Source: an uncultured Candidatus Hydrogenedens sp.
GTDB lineage: Bacteria; Desulfobacterota_D; UBA1144
DNA: 64,000 nt
Reading direction: 5' to 3'
Assembly: GCA_902609885.1 (NCBI GenBank)
Contig: CACLTT010000001.1
Location: 140,723 to 204,722 of the forward strand
The notes below the pieces were generated by a model. That model was given only the letters and a program-made list of their open reading frames with translations. It was not told where the DNA came from and made no database searches. The position numbers and the translations under genes were made by a program. Positions 54,856 to 64,000 of this stretch are shown here, piece after piece. Position 1 is the first letter of the stretch; every line of letters starts with the position of its first letter.

Positions 54856-56613
54856 ATGAATTATAATATAATTGTGACTCCAAAAGAGAAGTTTAATTTT
54901 GTATTAAAAATTTTGATTACAGGTTTTATATTTTGCTTTCTTTTTTACTATTTTAAGTCATTACTAATAAGGCCATATAGCCCCATTCTTGAGAGTCCCT
55001 TTCACCCACCTGTTAATGCATTTTGTGATTATTATGCATTTAATGATTCTTTCTGGAGAAAGGGTTTTGTTTTACAGCACGGGGGTTACTTGCCAGGAGC
55101 ATTTCTTTTTCTTCAAATCTTAGGTGCAATTTCACTTTATGACCCTTATATTGGTATAAAATTTTTCTTATTTGGTATTTCAACTTTATTTTTTATTTAT
55201 ATTTATAAAGAGTTTATTAATTGGGAATTGAGTGATAGATTTTTAATTTTTATTACTTTTACTTTTTTAAACTTACCAATGCTCTTCATGTTTCATACAG
55301 GTAACTTTGAAGGAATTTCGTTTATTTTAATATTATATTCAATCTACTTTTTCCAAAAAGCACAAGTATTGGGGTTAGATTTTAAGGCTAATATTAATTT
55401 AAGATGGCTTCTAAGCTTACTAATTATATCATGCATGGTTTTTACATTTGTTAAATTTAACAAAGAGTACCATTCTAACAAATATGTAGGAAAAAAAATT
55501 GCAAAAAACATTAAGAAAACAGATTTAGAAACCAGTTTTATTTCTAATTTGGAATCTATAAGGTTTCTTAAAAAAAATGATCTTGAAAAGCTTAAGCCTA
55601 GTAATATAACCTCAGATGATATTGTAAAGTATGATATTAAGATTCTTGTAATTAAGGATAGTAATTTATTTAATCTTAAAAAATATATATCAAATAATAT
55701 TTATAATACTGAATCCAAATATCTTGGTTTTTTTAAATATGGTTGGAGCTATTATGATATAGATTCTATGGGCAAAAATTATTCTATAGTTTATATAAAC
55801 AATCTTCAGCCTATAACAAATCTATTAATATTCGTATCTTCCTTCTTTGTATTACTTTTACTTCTAAATTTTAGATTTAAAGATTCTCTTAGAATTAAAT
55901 TTAACTTTAAGCCTAAAATCCGCTTATTAAATGTATCCGTTTTTCTGATAGCTTTGGCAACTTCGATAAAGATTTTCCCGGTACTTTTCTTACTCTTATT
56001 AATAAATAAGGAAAACTATAAAGAAATATTTTTTAAATTCCCTATATTTTTATCCTTTTGTATTTTAATTCCATTTTTATTAGCTGGGGACGTTATAAAC
56101 AATATTAGTTTATATGTTAATAGCTATGGACATGCGGTAAATATTTATAAGGAACATATGGTAACTGGCTTATCTTCATTGCATGTTGGAAACCACTCAT
56201 TATTTAATTTTTATCATTTATTAACATATCCAAATAGTTCATTAGCTAATGAATATGAAATTGGAAAATATATCTTGTTAGGTTTATTAATTTTCTCATC
56301 ATTAGCTATTTTTAAAGTCAAATCGGAGATTCTTAAATTATCTTTAATAATTTCATCCTTTTGCCTTTTTTTTCCCACGTCTTCTGAATATAGATTGATT
56401 TACATGATCATACCTTTACTTTTACTCATAAAAAAACCTAATTATAATGAACATCAAAAATTTCTTTTAATTTTAATATCTCTGCTTTTGATACCTAAAA
56501 CTTACATTTATTTTTATTCTTCTCAATGGATAAACTCTGGTACTTTCTTTAACCCAATACTTTTAATGATAATTTATTTTTATTGTTTGAAATATCGAAA
56601 AGTAGATGTCTAG
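54856..56613 (+). CDS. GT87/DUF2029-like membrane glycosyltransferase with internal insertion
   Basis: GNFEGISFILILYSIYF and LIALATSIKIFPVLFLLLL resemble the GT87 core, separated by ~180 extra aa. Confidence 0.55.
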   Translation: MNYNIIVTPKEKFNFVLKILITGFIFCFLFYYFKSLLIRPYSPILESPFHPPVNAFCDYYAFNDSFWRKGFVLQHGGYLPGAFLFLQILGAISLYDPYIGIKFFLFGISTLFFIYIYKEFINWELSDRFLIFITFTFLNLPMLFMFHTGNFEGISFILILYSIYFFQKAQVLGLDFKANINLRWLLSLLIISCMVFTFVKFNKEYHSNKYVGKKIAKNIKKTDLETSFISNLESIRFLKKNDLEKLKPSNITSDDIVKYDIKILVIKDSNLFNLKKYISNNIYNTESKYLGFFKYGWSYYDIDSMGKNYSIVYINNLQPITNLLIFVSSFFVLLLLLNFRFKDSLRIKFNFKPKIRLLNVSVFLIALATSIKIFPVLFLLLLINKENYKEIFFKFPIFLSFCILIPFLLAGDVINNISLYVNSYGHAVNIYKEHMVTGLSSLHVGNHSLFNFYHLLTYPNSSLANEYEIGKYILLGLLIFSSLAIFKVKSEILKLSLIISSFCLFFPTSSEYRLIYMIIPLLLLIKKPNYNEHQKFLLILISLLLIPKTYIYFYSSQWINSGTFFNPILLMIIYFYCLKYRKVDV

Positions 56614-57083
56614 TTTCTGAAAACCCAATATTTTTGACCAATAAAACCTATCAATGCAGTTACAAACAAAGTGATCATGAAAGATAATGTGATATTTTTT
56701 GATAATCCATAAGCAATATTATTTATTGCCACATTTATAAACAAACATAAGGAATATAGAAGAATGAACTTCTTTAGCTCCGGTGTTACTTTTAATTTAG
56801 ATTTAAATGTCCAAATTCTATTTAATAAATAAGATATTTGCATACCTAATAGAACACCTAAGAGCTTAGAAAGGTCTAATTGGATATGGTTTATTAAAAA
56901 AGTATATAAAAAATAGTCACAAGTAGAAGAGGTTACTCCGCAGAGAAACCACTTGTATGCTTTTATGTCAAAAAGATTTTCTAAAATGAAATAATATATT
57001 TTTTTAACCATTACTAACCAAGGCTGATAAACTTTACTAGATAATATAATCTTTATATTAAAAAAGTATTGTATTATATACAT
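56610..57083 (-). CDS. GtrA-like membrane protein
   Basis: WFLCGVTSSTCDYFLY, QISYLLNRIWTF, four TMs. Confidence 0.78.
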   Translation of the reverse strand: MYIIQYFFNIKIILSSKVYQPWLVMVKKIYYFILENLFDIKAYKWFLCGVTSSTCDYFLYTFLINHIQLDLSKLLGVLLGMQISYLLNRIWTFKSKLKVTPELKKFILLYSLCLFINVAINNIAYGLSKNITLSFMITLFVTALIGFIGQKYWVFRN

Positions 57084-57086
57084 TAA

Positions 57087-57869
57087 ATGAAAGATTTATC
57101 AAAAATTTTGGCAGCATCTAGAGATGCATCTAGTGAAGGGGTAAAAATTATAAAGAAATCATTAAAAAGCCCTATTGAATCAAAAAAGAAGTCTTATAAA
57201 GAATGGGTTACCGAAACCGACTTAAAAGTTGAAAAAAAAATTATGAAAGTATTGCTAAAGCACTTTCCTAAATCTAGTTTCTTGGCTGAAGAGTCTGGCT
57301 CTATTAACAATGGTGATGATTCTATTATGTGGATTATTGATCCTATTGATGGCACTAACAATTTTATAACTAGATATCCTTTCTTTTGTATATCTATTGC
57401 TGCGTATTACAAAGGGAAAATCATTTGTGGCACCATTGAAGATCCCAACAATGGAGAATTTTTCCATGCAATAAAAGGTAAAGGTTCTTATCTGAATAAC
57501 AAAAGAATTTTCGTTAGTAATGAGAAAAAGCTTGAAAACTCAATATTCGGTACTGGTTTTGTAATGTCCGAACCTAAGTCAGTTAAAAAAAATTTAAAGA
57601 ATTTACTAGCTATTATGGATAAAACAAAATCCTTCAGAAGGAGTGGCTCTGCTGCTTTAGATTTAGCTTATACTGCTTGTGGAAGGCAGCAAGGATATTG
57701 GCAATTGCTACCTAAACCTTGGGATTATGCCGCAGGTATACTCTTGGTCGAAGAAGCTAATGGAAAGGTAACTGATATGAGTGGAAAAAAAATGAATTTA
57801 GATTCTAAATCTATTTTGGCAAGCAATAAGATTAATCACAATAAGATGCTTAAACTAATTAGTCCTTAA
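57087..57869 (+). CDS. Inositol-monophosphatase-family phosphatase
   Basis: LAEESG, WIIDPIDGTNNFI, KPWDYAAGILLVEEANG. Confidence 0.93.
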   Translation: MKDLSKILAASRDASSEGVKIIKKSLKSPIESKKKSYKEWVTETDLKVEKKIMKVLLKHFPKSSFLAEESGSINNGDDSIMWIIDPIDGTNNFITRYPFFCISIAAYYKGKIICGTIEDPNNGEFFHAIKGKGSYLNNKRIFVSNEKKLENSIFGTGFVMSEPKSVKKNLKNLLAIMDKTKSFRRSGSAALDLAYTACGRQQGYWQLLPKPWDYAAGILLVEEANGKVTDMSGKKMNLDSKSILASNKINHNKMLKLISP

Positions 57870-57870
57870 T

Positions 57871-59649
57871 TTAATCTTTTATATATTTAAGAAATTTAAT
57901 CTTTTGGTCATTAGATATCTCTGGTGACATATTATGTATTGGATTCGATTCCATGGAGCCTTCTTTGGTAATTCTACTAGTAATTTTCGGAAAGTAAGTT
58001 TGCAAAGGATCAATAGGTAATATAAATATATTTGGTCCAAATGAATTGAAAGCTTTAAGAAATTTTTTATTTGTAAGGAAGTTCCTGTTTAATTTGATTG
58101 ATTTAATTCCCCAAGATCTAAAAAGTAGATCCCAATTTGGGATACCCAATTTGGTAGAGATATCACATCCCATATAGGCACCACCAAAATAATTTTTCTG
58201 AGTCATTCTTATTGATGCATAGCCATCATCACAAAACAAAAAAGTTTTAATGTTTAGTTTATTTATGGCTACGGTTCCATACTCTTGAAGATTTTGCGTG
58301 AAACCACCATCCCCTTCAAAATGTAGAATCCTTTTCTTGGGATTAGCAAATGCTGCACCAATTGCACCAGATAGTCCATATCCCATCGATGCTAAAGCTT
58401 TATTATTAACAATTTTCTGTCCGATTTTCTGCTCAAATGTTTGATTAAATGTTGTATATGCTCCACCACTGCTACAGCTAATAATTACATCATTTTTAGA
58501 AGCAATTTTTGATATATTTTCATAAAACTTATAAGGAGATATAAATCCTTTTCCAGTATGGTTCTCCTCGACAAGCGGAAAATTTTGTTTAATTTCTTTA
58601 CAGTATTTGAGCCAATTTTTTTTATTAGTAATTTTGGAATTCAAAATTCCTTCAAATATTAAATTCGCATCATGTTTGATTTTATATTTTGTTTTAGGAT
58701 GTTTTTTTTGAAGTTCTTTTTTGTCTATATCGACATGTACAATATCTCCATTTTTTAAAAATTCTTTCCAATTAAAACCAGTTTGCTGTAAACCCAACCT
58801 TGTTCCTAGGGCTATGTGCAAATCTGATTGCTGAATTATTATATTTGAATATCTTTGACCCCAAGTATTTGGTTTTCCAAAATAATTACTATAATTTGAA
58901 CCAATCCTATCAGATGCATTCCAAGTAACAAATAATGGAATTTTTAATTCTTTTATTTTATTTTTAAATTTTAGGGCCCAACTTCTTTTCACTCCGGCAC
59001 CAATTAGAATAGTAGGACGTTTAGAGGTATTGATTAATTTTACTATTCTTTTTATTTCACTTTGGATTGACTTGTTAGAGCTTACATTTTTATCTTTAGT
59101 GATTTTAGTAATTTTATTAATCTTTTTTATAGGAGCTCCTTGAATATCCAATGGGATTTCTAAAAATACTGGACCTTTTCTTTTATCTGAAGGGATTTCA
59201 ATTATTTCCTTTATTTTTTCAAAGCTTACAATTTTATTTAATCTCACAGCCTTATTGGTTATGGGTTTTACGATTGATACACCATCAATTTCTTGTATGC
59301 CTCTTTGTCTTACTTCACCGAGACAAAGATCAGTGGTTTTGACTTGACCACCGATAACTAGCAACTCTCTACTCTCTAGGAATGCACCACCCACTGATGT
59401 AACAATATTGGTTAAACCTGGTCCGGCAGTTACAAGAGCAATGGCTTTGTTCTTATCACTAGTCGCATTAAAATATTCAGTTGCAATACCTGCTGCAACC
59501 TCATGGATAATTGGAATACATTTAAAATTAGTTCTGAAGCTTTCTTGTACATGCATAATGTTCCCTCCTGATAAGAAGAAGCAGTGTGTGTACCCAAGTT
59601 GTTTAAGCCAATGTGCTAATTGATCACTGTATTTTAATTGCTTTGTCAT
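57871..59649 (-). CDS. Thiamine-diphosphate-dependent enzyme (acetolactate-synthase-like)
   Basis: HEVAAGIATEYFNATSDKNKAIALVTAGPGLTN, GDGGFTQNLQEYGTV (TPP motif). Confidence 0.9.
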   Translation of the reverse strand: MTKQLKYSDQLAHWLKQLGYTHCFFLSGGNIMHVQESFRTNFKCIPIIHEVAAGIATEYFNATSDKNKAIALVTAGPGLTNIVTSVGGAFLESRELLVIGGQVKTTDLCLGEVRQRGIQEIDGVSIVKPITNKAVRLNKIVSFEKIKEIIEIPSDKRKGPVFLEIPLDIQGAPIKKINKITKITKDKNVSSNKSIQSEIKRIVKLINTSKRPTILIGAGVKRSWALKFKNKIKELKIPLFVTWNASDRIGSNYSNYFGKPNTWGQRYSNIIIQQSDLHIALGTRLGLQQTGFNWKEFLKNGDIVHVDIDKKELQKKHPKTKYKIKHDANLIFEGILNSKITNKKNWLKYCKEIKQNFPLVEENHTGKGFISPYKFYENISKIASKNDVIISCSSGGAYTTFNQTFEQKIGQKIVNNKALASMGYGLSGAIGAAFANPKKRILHFEGDGGFTQNLQEYGTVAINKLNIKTFLFCDDGYASIRMTQKNYFGGAYMGCDISTKLGIPNWDLLFRSWGIKSIKLNRNFLTNKKFLKAFNSFGPNIFILPIDPLQTYFPKITSRITKEGSMESNPIHNMSPEISNDQKIKFLKYIKD

Positions 59650-59682
59650 GTATAAGAATTAGTATATAATAAAAAAAATCTT

Positions 59683-60465
59683 ATGAATATAAAGGAAAAG
59701 CAAATGTTAGAAATCCTATCCGAACTTCATGCTAGTCATTCAGTGTTTAGTGTGAAAGCAGAATTTGAAGCTGAAGGAACAAGGAATGATGACTTATTAA
59801 GACTATTTGATTTGGTTCGCAGGTCAGGGTTGAGTTTGACAATTAAGATTGGCGGTTGTGAAGCAATTAGAGACTTGATAGAGTGTAAGCAGTTAGGAGT
59901 AGACAGAATTGTAGCTCCAATGATTGAAACAGATTATTCTTTATCAAAATTTATAGGTGCTATTAAATCTGTATATTCAGACGATGAAATTAGTTCAACT
60001 GATTTTTATATTAATCTGGAAACAATTTCTGCATTTGAAAATTTATCTAAAATAACAGACGAAATGGTTAATTCGCCTGTTTCAGGCTATGTTTTTGGCA
60101 GAGTTGATTTTTGTGGGTCTCTCGGTTTTACACGTGAAGAAATAAATAGTGATAATGTCTTAAATTATGCAAGTACAGTTGCTGACAATTGTATTAAAAA
60201 TGACTTGGAATTCGTCGTAGGTGGCGGTGTTTCTAATGATTCCGCAGATTTTCTTAAAAAATTAAATGAAAAAAAATTAAATGCATTTGAAACAAGAAAA
60301 ATAATTTTTAATAATTCTATTTTAGATGGTGATTTGAGAAAAGCAATCCAGCTAGCCGTTAAATTTGAATTATTATATCTTCAGAATAAACATGATTATT
60401 ATAAGCAAATTACAGAAGAGGACTTGTCTAGAATCAAGATGCTTGAAGCAAGGGTTAACTTATAA
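59683..60465 (+). CDS. HpcH/HpaI aldolase/citrate-lyase-like protein
   Basis: SVKAEFEAEGTRNDDLLRL, IKIGGCEAIRDL, RIVAPMIET, FGRVDFCGSLG. Confidence 0.75.
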   Translation: MNIKEKQMLEILSELHASHSVFSVKAEFEAEGTRNDDLLRLFDLVRRSGLSLTIKIGGCEAIRDLIECKQLGVDRIVAPMIETDYSLSKFIGAIKSVYSDDEISSTDFYINLETISAFENLSKITDEMVNSPVSGYVFGRVDFCGSLGFTREEINSDNVLNYASTVADNCIKNDLEFVVGGGVSNDSADFLKKLNEKKLNAFETRKIIFNNSILDGDLRKAIQLAVKFELLYLQNKHDYYKQITEEDLSRIKMLEARVNL

Positions 60466-60474
60466 TCTATAATA

Positions 60475-61431
60475 ATGTCAAAGTTAAGTCATAAGCAACT
60501 TATTGACAAACTAGTCAAAGAAAATTATGTCTTAACAGATTTCACCTTAACAAATATAGGCACATACACAAAAGAGGATTCTGATTGGAACTATAAAGAT
60601 GTTCCACATCTTAATATAATTCATAAGAATGTTAGTTGTTTCCAGGCAATTATAGGGGATGACTTCGTTGGTTCGATTAACTTTTTAAAACTTCCCTTTG
60701 TTAACATAACCCTGCCATTGATTTTTGTTAACTATGAGTATAAACCCATGTCTCAAATTTATATTTCATCATTTGGTCCACTTATAATTATTGTAGAAAC
60801 TTCAAGTAAAACTGATTCGGGTAGAACAACAGTAAATACTAATTTTTCAATTCTATCTAGAAAGTTATTTAAATTTCTTCATTTTTTTGTTAAAAAAATG
60901 ATTATTAAAAATAATGAAGTATTAATGTCTGAAGATATCCCGATGAGAGATCGAAGAGCTGAATTGAGAACTGCAAACCATGATTTCTATAACCCTGCCA
61001 ATACTTATTCTTTTAAATTTACTGAAGAAATTTACAGAGCAAACTTATTCATTAAAAATAAAAAGCCTTACATCGATATACCATTAAAAGAAATTCAGGA
61101 ATGTAAAGATGGTGATAAAATCGGTGACGATGAAGGGATTTTTTCTTTTTTTGTGACTGAGAAAAATGGGCTTAAGATGCTTTGGCCAACAACTTGTCCA
61201 CATGAAGGAGCTAAAATGGATAAAAATTGTATATCGAACAAAAGATTGCTGTGCCCATGGCATCACAGAAGGATTGATAGGGTATTAGAATATGGTCCCA
61301 ATGGAATTAAATATATACCAAGTATAGATTTTTGTTGTATTGACAATGTATCAAATATTAGAATTTATTATAGAAATAATCCAGAGTATTATGATACTAG
61401 GCCATATGAAATATTTAAGAAAAATATATGA
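60475..61431 (+). CDS. Rieske [2Fe-2S] domain protein
   Basis: TTCPHEGAKMDKNC..LLCPWHHRRID = C-x-H ... C-x2-H. Confidence 0.85.
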   Translation: MSKLSHKQLIDKLVKENYVLTDFTLTNIGTYTKEDSDWNYKDVPHLNIIHKNVSCFQAIIGDDFVGSINFLKLPFVNITLPLIFVNYEYKPMSQIYISSFGPLIIIVETSSKTDSGRTTVNTNFSILSRKLFKFLHFFVKKMIIKNNEVLMSEDIPMRDRRAELRTANHDFYNPANTYSFKFTEEIYRANLFIKNKKPYIDIPLKEIQECKDGDKIGDDEGIFSFFVTEKNGLKMLWPTTCPHEGAKMDKNCISNKRLLCPWHHRRIDRVLEYGPNGIKYIPSIDFCCIDNVSNIRIYYRNNPEYYDTRPYEIFKKNI

Positions 61432-62315
61432 TGAGTTTTATTGAAAGAGATTGTCCTATATGTGAGAAGCCTATTGAATTAAAGAAAGGAATAATTCCAG
61501 ATATTAATCCTGATAATATTTTAAATAATATTGATTATTATTGGAGAGGTTTTCACAAAGAAAAAGTTTTTTTTAATTATAGTAGGTGTTGTTGTGGAAT
61601 CCTTTATTGTAAAAAATATTTTTCAAATGAACAGTTATCCAAATTATATTCAAATATGAGCGATAATGTTCACTCAGGAGATATTGAGACAGATCTTTAT
61701 ACTAAAGATTCTTATATAAAATCTATATTAAACAACTTGAAAAAAGAAAAACCCATATCTATCTTAGAACTAGGTTCTGATAATGGATCTTTATTAAAAA
61801 AATTACAAACTAAAATACCAATAAAAAAAATAGTTGCTGTGGAGCCAAATGTTAAAATGCATACTAAACTTGATAAAATTGCTGATAATGTTTATTCGGA
61901 TTTATCCGATGTACCAGAACTAGATAAGTTTGATTTGATAATTTGCATACATGTTCTTGATCATATACCTGATATTAATAAGTTGATTAATTCACTATAT
62001 TTAAAGCTTAATAATTCAGGATATCTTTTCGGTGTTGTTCATGATGAGTCATCTCTTTTAGCAAAAATTCTTGGAAATAGGTGGCCAGCATATTGCTTAC
62101 AACATCCTCAATTATTTAATGAGAGAACTATAAAAAAAATGTTTGAAAAGCATAATCTTACTGAAATTAAGACATATAAAACTATAAATGTTTTTAAATT
62201 CGGATACCTCTTGGAGCAGCTATTGCTTGCAGTTTTTAAAATTAAAATAAATTTACCCAATTTATTCAATGTTCATTTAAAACTTGGGAATATTGGATTC
62301 TTTTTTAGAAAATAA
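61428..62315 (+). CDS. SAM-dependent methyltransferase with N-terminal zinc-binding segment
   Basis: CPICEKP ... CCCGILYCKKYF zinc-type motifs, ISILELGSDNGSLLKKL SAM motif. Confidence 0.85.
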   Translation: MMSFIERDCPICEKPIELKKGIIPDINPDNILNNIDYYWRGFHKEKVFFNYSRCCCGILYCKKYFSNEQLSKLYSNMSDNVHSGDIETDLYTKDSYIKSILNNLKKEKPISILELGSDNGSLLKKLQTKIPIKKIVAVEPNVKMHTKLDKIADNVYSDLSDVPELDKFDLIICIHVLDHIPDINKLINSLYLKLNNSGYLFGVVHDESSLLAKILGNRWPAYCLQHPQLFNERTIKKMFEKHNLTEIKTYKTINVFKFGYLLEQLLLAVFKIKINLPNLFNVHLKLGNIGFFFRK

Positions 62316-62316
62316 T

Positions 62317-63219
62317 TTATTTAATTTGAAAATCTTTATAGCTTATTTTTCTTTTGTTTTTCAATAAATGATTAAAAACATTTTTGATTGATTTATCCAA
62401 AGGGGTTTGGTTTACTAGGAAGCTATTTCTCTTTATTCTTGAATTATTGCCACCATATCTGGTTATTATTCTAGAGTTTTTTACTTTTACTTTTAAATCT
62501 TTTTGATTAGATATTTTAATTATTTCATTTGCAATATGTGTAAGTTCATAAGCTTTACCACTACATAAATTAAAATCAAAATAAGCAACTTTTTTATTTA
62601 TAATCCTAAGTGTTGTTTTTATTACATCTTCAATATAAATAAAATCAAAGATAGCATTTTGATTTATTATAAGATCTTTCTTTAAGATAACATGAGCGCA
62701 CATATTTGGAATAAATCTATAAGTCCAATTATCATTTTCACCAAAAACCCCAAATAAGCGTAAATTTATTAGTTTCTGGCTTTTTCTACCCTTTATAAAT
62801 TCATTAATTACATATTTTGATTGACCATATTGATCATTGGGAATACTCTCGCCAATATCTTTTTCTTTTATTTTTTCATTCCAGATTTTTCTTGGATATT
62901 CTGCACCAGAACCAAAATTTATCAATCTCTTGTAGTTGGCATGGTTAGAAAATAAATTAAAAAACATTGTTAGGTTATTAATCATCTGAACCTCAGGTTC
63001 TTTGCTCATTTTATCTCGTTCATGGTAGTGATGATTTGCAGTATGAATAACATAATCGACTCTATTTTTTTCAAAAAACTTTTTGGTTTTTATAGTATTT
63101 AAAAGATCTAGCACTCTAGAATTAGGAGATAAAATCTTGTGATTCGTTTTATTTTTTAAATATTTTACAAAGGATGACCCTATAAAACCAGTTCCACCCG
63201 TAACCAAGATGTTGGACAT
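62317..63219 (-). CDS. NAD-dependent epimerase/dehydratase
   Basis: ILVTGGTGFIGSSFV, GSGAEY, YGQSKYV. Confidence 0.88.
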   Translation of the reverse strand: MSNILVTGGTGFIGSSFVKYLKNKTNHKILSPNSRVLDLLNTIKTKKFFEKNRVDYVIHTANHHYHERDKMSKEPEVQMINNLTMFFNLFSNHANYKRLINFGSGAEYPRKIWNEKIKEKDIGESIPNDQYGQSKYVINEFIKGRKSQKLINLRLFGVFGENDNWTYRFIPNMCAHVILKKDLIINQNAIFDFIYIEDVIKTTLRIINKKVAYFDFNLCSGKAYELTHIANEIIKISNQKDLKVKVKNSRIITRYGGNNSRIKRNSFLVNQTPLDKSIKNVFNHLLKNKRKISYKDFQIK

Positions 63220-63296
63220 TATTTAATTATCATTACATTAGTAATATTTTCAATAGTTTAATTGTTATTTTAATTTTTCAACTATAGAATAGTTGT

Positions 63297-64000
63297 ATGT
63301 CATTAATCTCAATAGTTGGTTCATGTAAAAATGAAGAAGAAAACATTGCTGAACTTTATAAGCAAATTAATTCTATTTTTGCGAATAGTTTAAAATCTCA
63401 TCAGCTAGAGTTAATTTTTATTGATAATGCATCTTCAGATAACACAATAAAAATTATTAAAAATATTTGCGAAAATGATAAAAGAGTTAAATTAATTGAA
63501 AATATTAAAGACTATGGACAAGATAAGTCTCCATATTATGCAATTATGCAGTCTTCAGGAGATTATGTTATTCCTATAGTTACTGATTTACAAGATCCAA
63601 TTAGTGTTATCCCAGAACTTGTAAATCATCTCTCCAGTGATGATGACTTAGATATGGTTTTAGCAGTTCCTATAATTGAAAAAGAAGGTTTTAATTTTCT
63701 GAAGAAAATATATTACAAATTCATGACTCTGGCCACAGATGGAAGTCACATAAAAAATTTTCATGGGTTTGGAATTTATAGAACTAAAATAATAGATTAT
63801 TTAAGAAAGCTTGAAGATAAAAATCCATATTTTAGATCAATTGTATTAAATACAAATTTCTCTAGAAAAGTGATTAATTACAAGCCAGATAATAGATATA
63901 GAGGCACCTCAAAAAATAGTTTGTTTTCATTAATTGATATTGGTCTTTTGGGTATTATGACTTCATCTCAACTTCCATTAAAATTTGCCGTTATTTCCGG
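63297..64000 (+). CDS. Glycosyltransferase family 2 (runs off the right edge; not in ORF track)
   Basis: MSLISIVGSCKNEEENIAELYKQINSIF..LIFIDNASSDNTIKIIK..SGDYVIPIVTDLQDP. Confidence 0.88.
   Translation, partial: MSLISIVGSCKNEEENIAELYKQINSIFANSLKSHQLELIFIDNASSDNTIKIIKNICENDKRVKLIENIKDYGQDKSPYYAIMQSSGDYVIPIVTDLQDPISVIPELVNHLSSDDDLDMVLAVPIIEKEGFNFLKKIYYKFMTLATDGSHIKNFHGFGIYRTKIIDYLRKLEDKNPYFRSIVLNTNFSRKVINYKPDNRYRGTSKNSLFSLIDIGLLGIMTSSQLPLKFAVIS

Overview
AT-rich, densely coded marine-type bacterial chromosome window. The left ~43 kb is mostly core genes: rnhB(partial)-dapA-asd-rpiB-uvrA, glyA-nrdR-tatD-pdxA, ftsK, pyrD, mec/cysM, purQS, parAB, a 16S-tRNAIle-tRNAAla-23S operon with no 5S visible, sucD, MTAP, mrp, ispG-proS-pyrF, hflX, a pterin cluster with two PTPS genes and a phosphoribosyltransferase-FolE fusion, and a fused siroheme decarboxylase with hemA and hemC. 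At ~43.8 kb a tRNA-fMet is followed by a decayed direct repeat of its own 3' half, consistent with an old att scar. From there to the window end lies a surface-glycan island: GMC oxidoreductase, heptose pathway with a fused nucleotidyltransferase/phosphatase, GtrA and GT-C-like membrane proteins, a TPP-enzyme/aldolase/Rieske/methyltransferase module, epimerases and glycosyltransferases. Strongest leads: (1) the PTPS-PTPS-(PRTase-FolE)-SDR operon; (2) a Zur-box-like palindrome plus a 12-bp inverted repeat in front of a flavoprotein ending in CCSGECEC and an unannotated 55-aa membrane ORF; (3) the tRNA-fMet att remnant at the island border; (4) the TPP/aldolase/Rieske module. All functional calls come from reading motifs; no database search was run.
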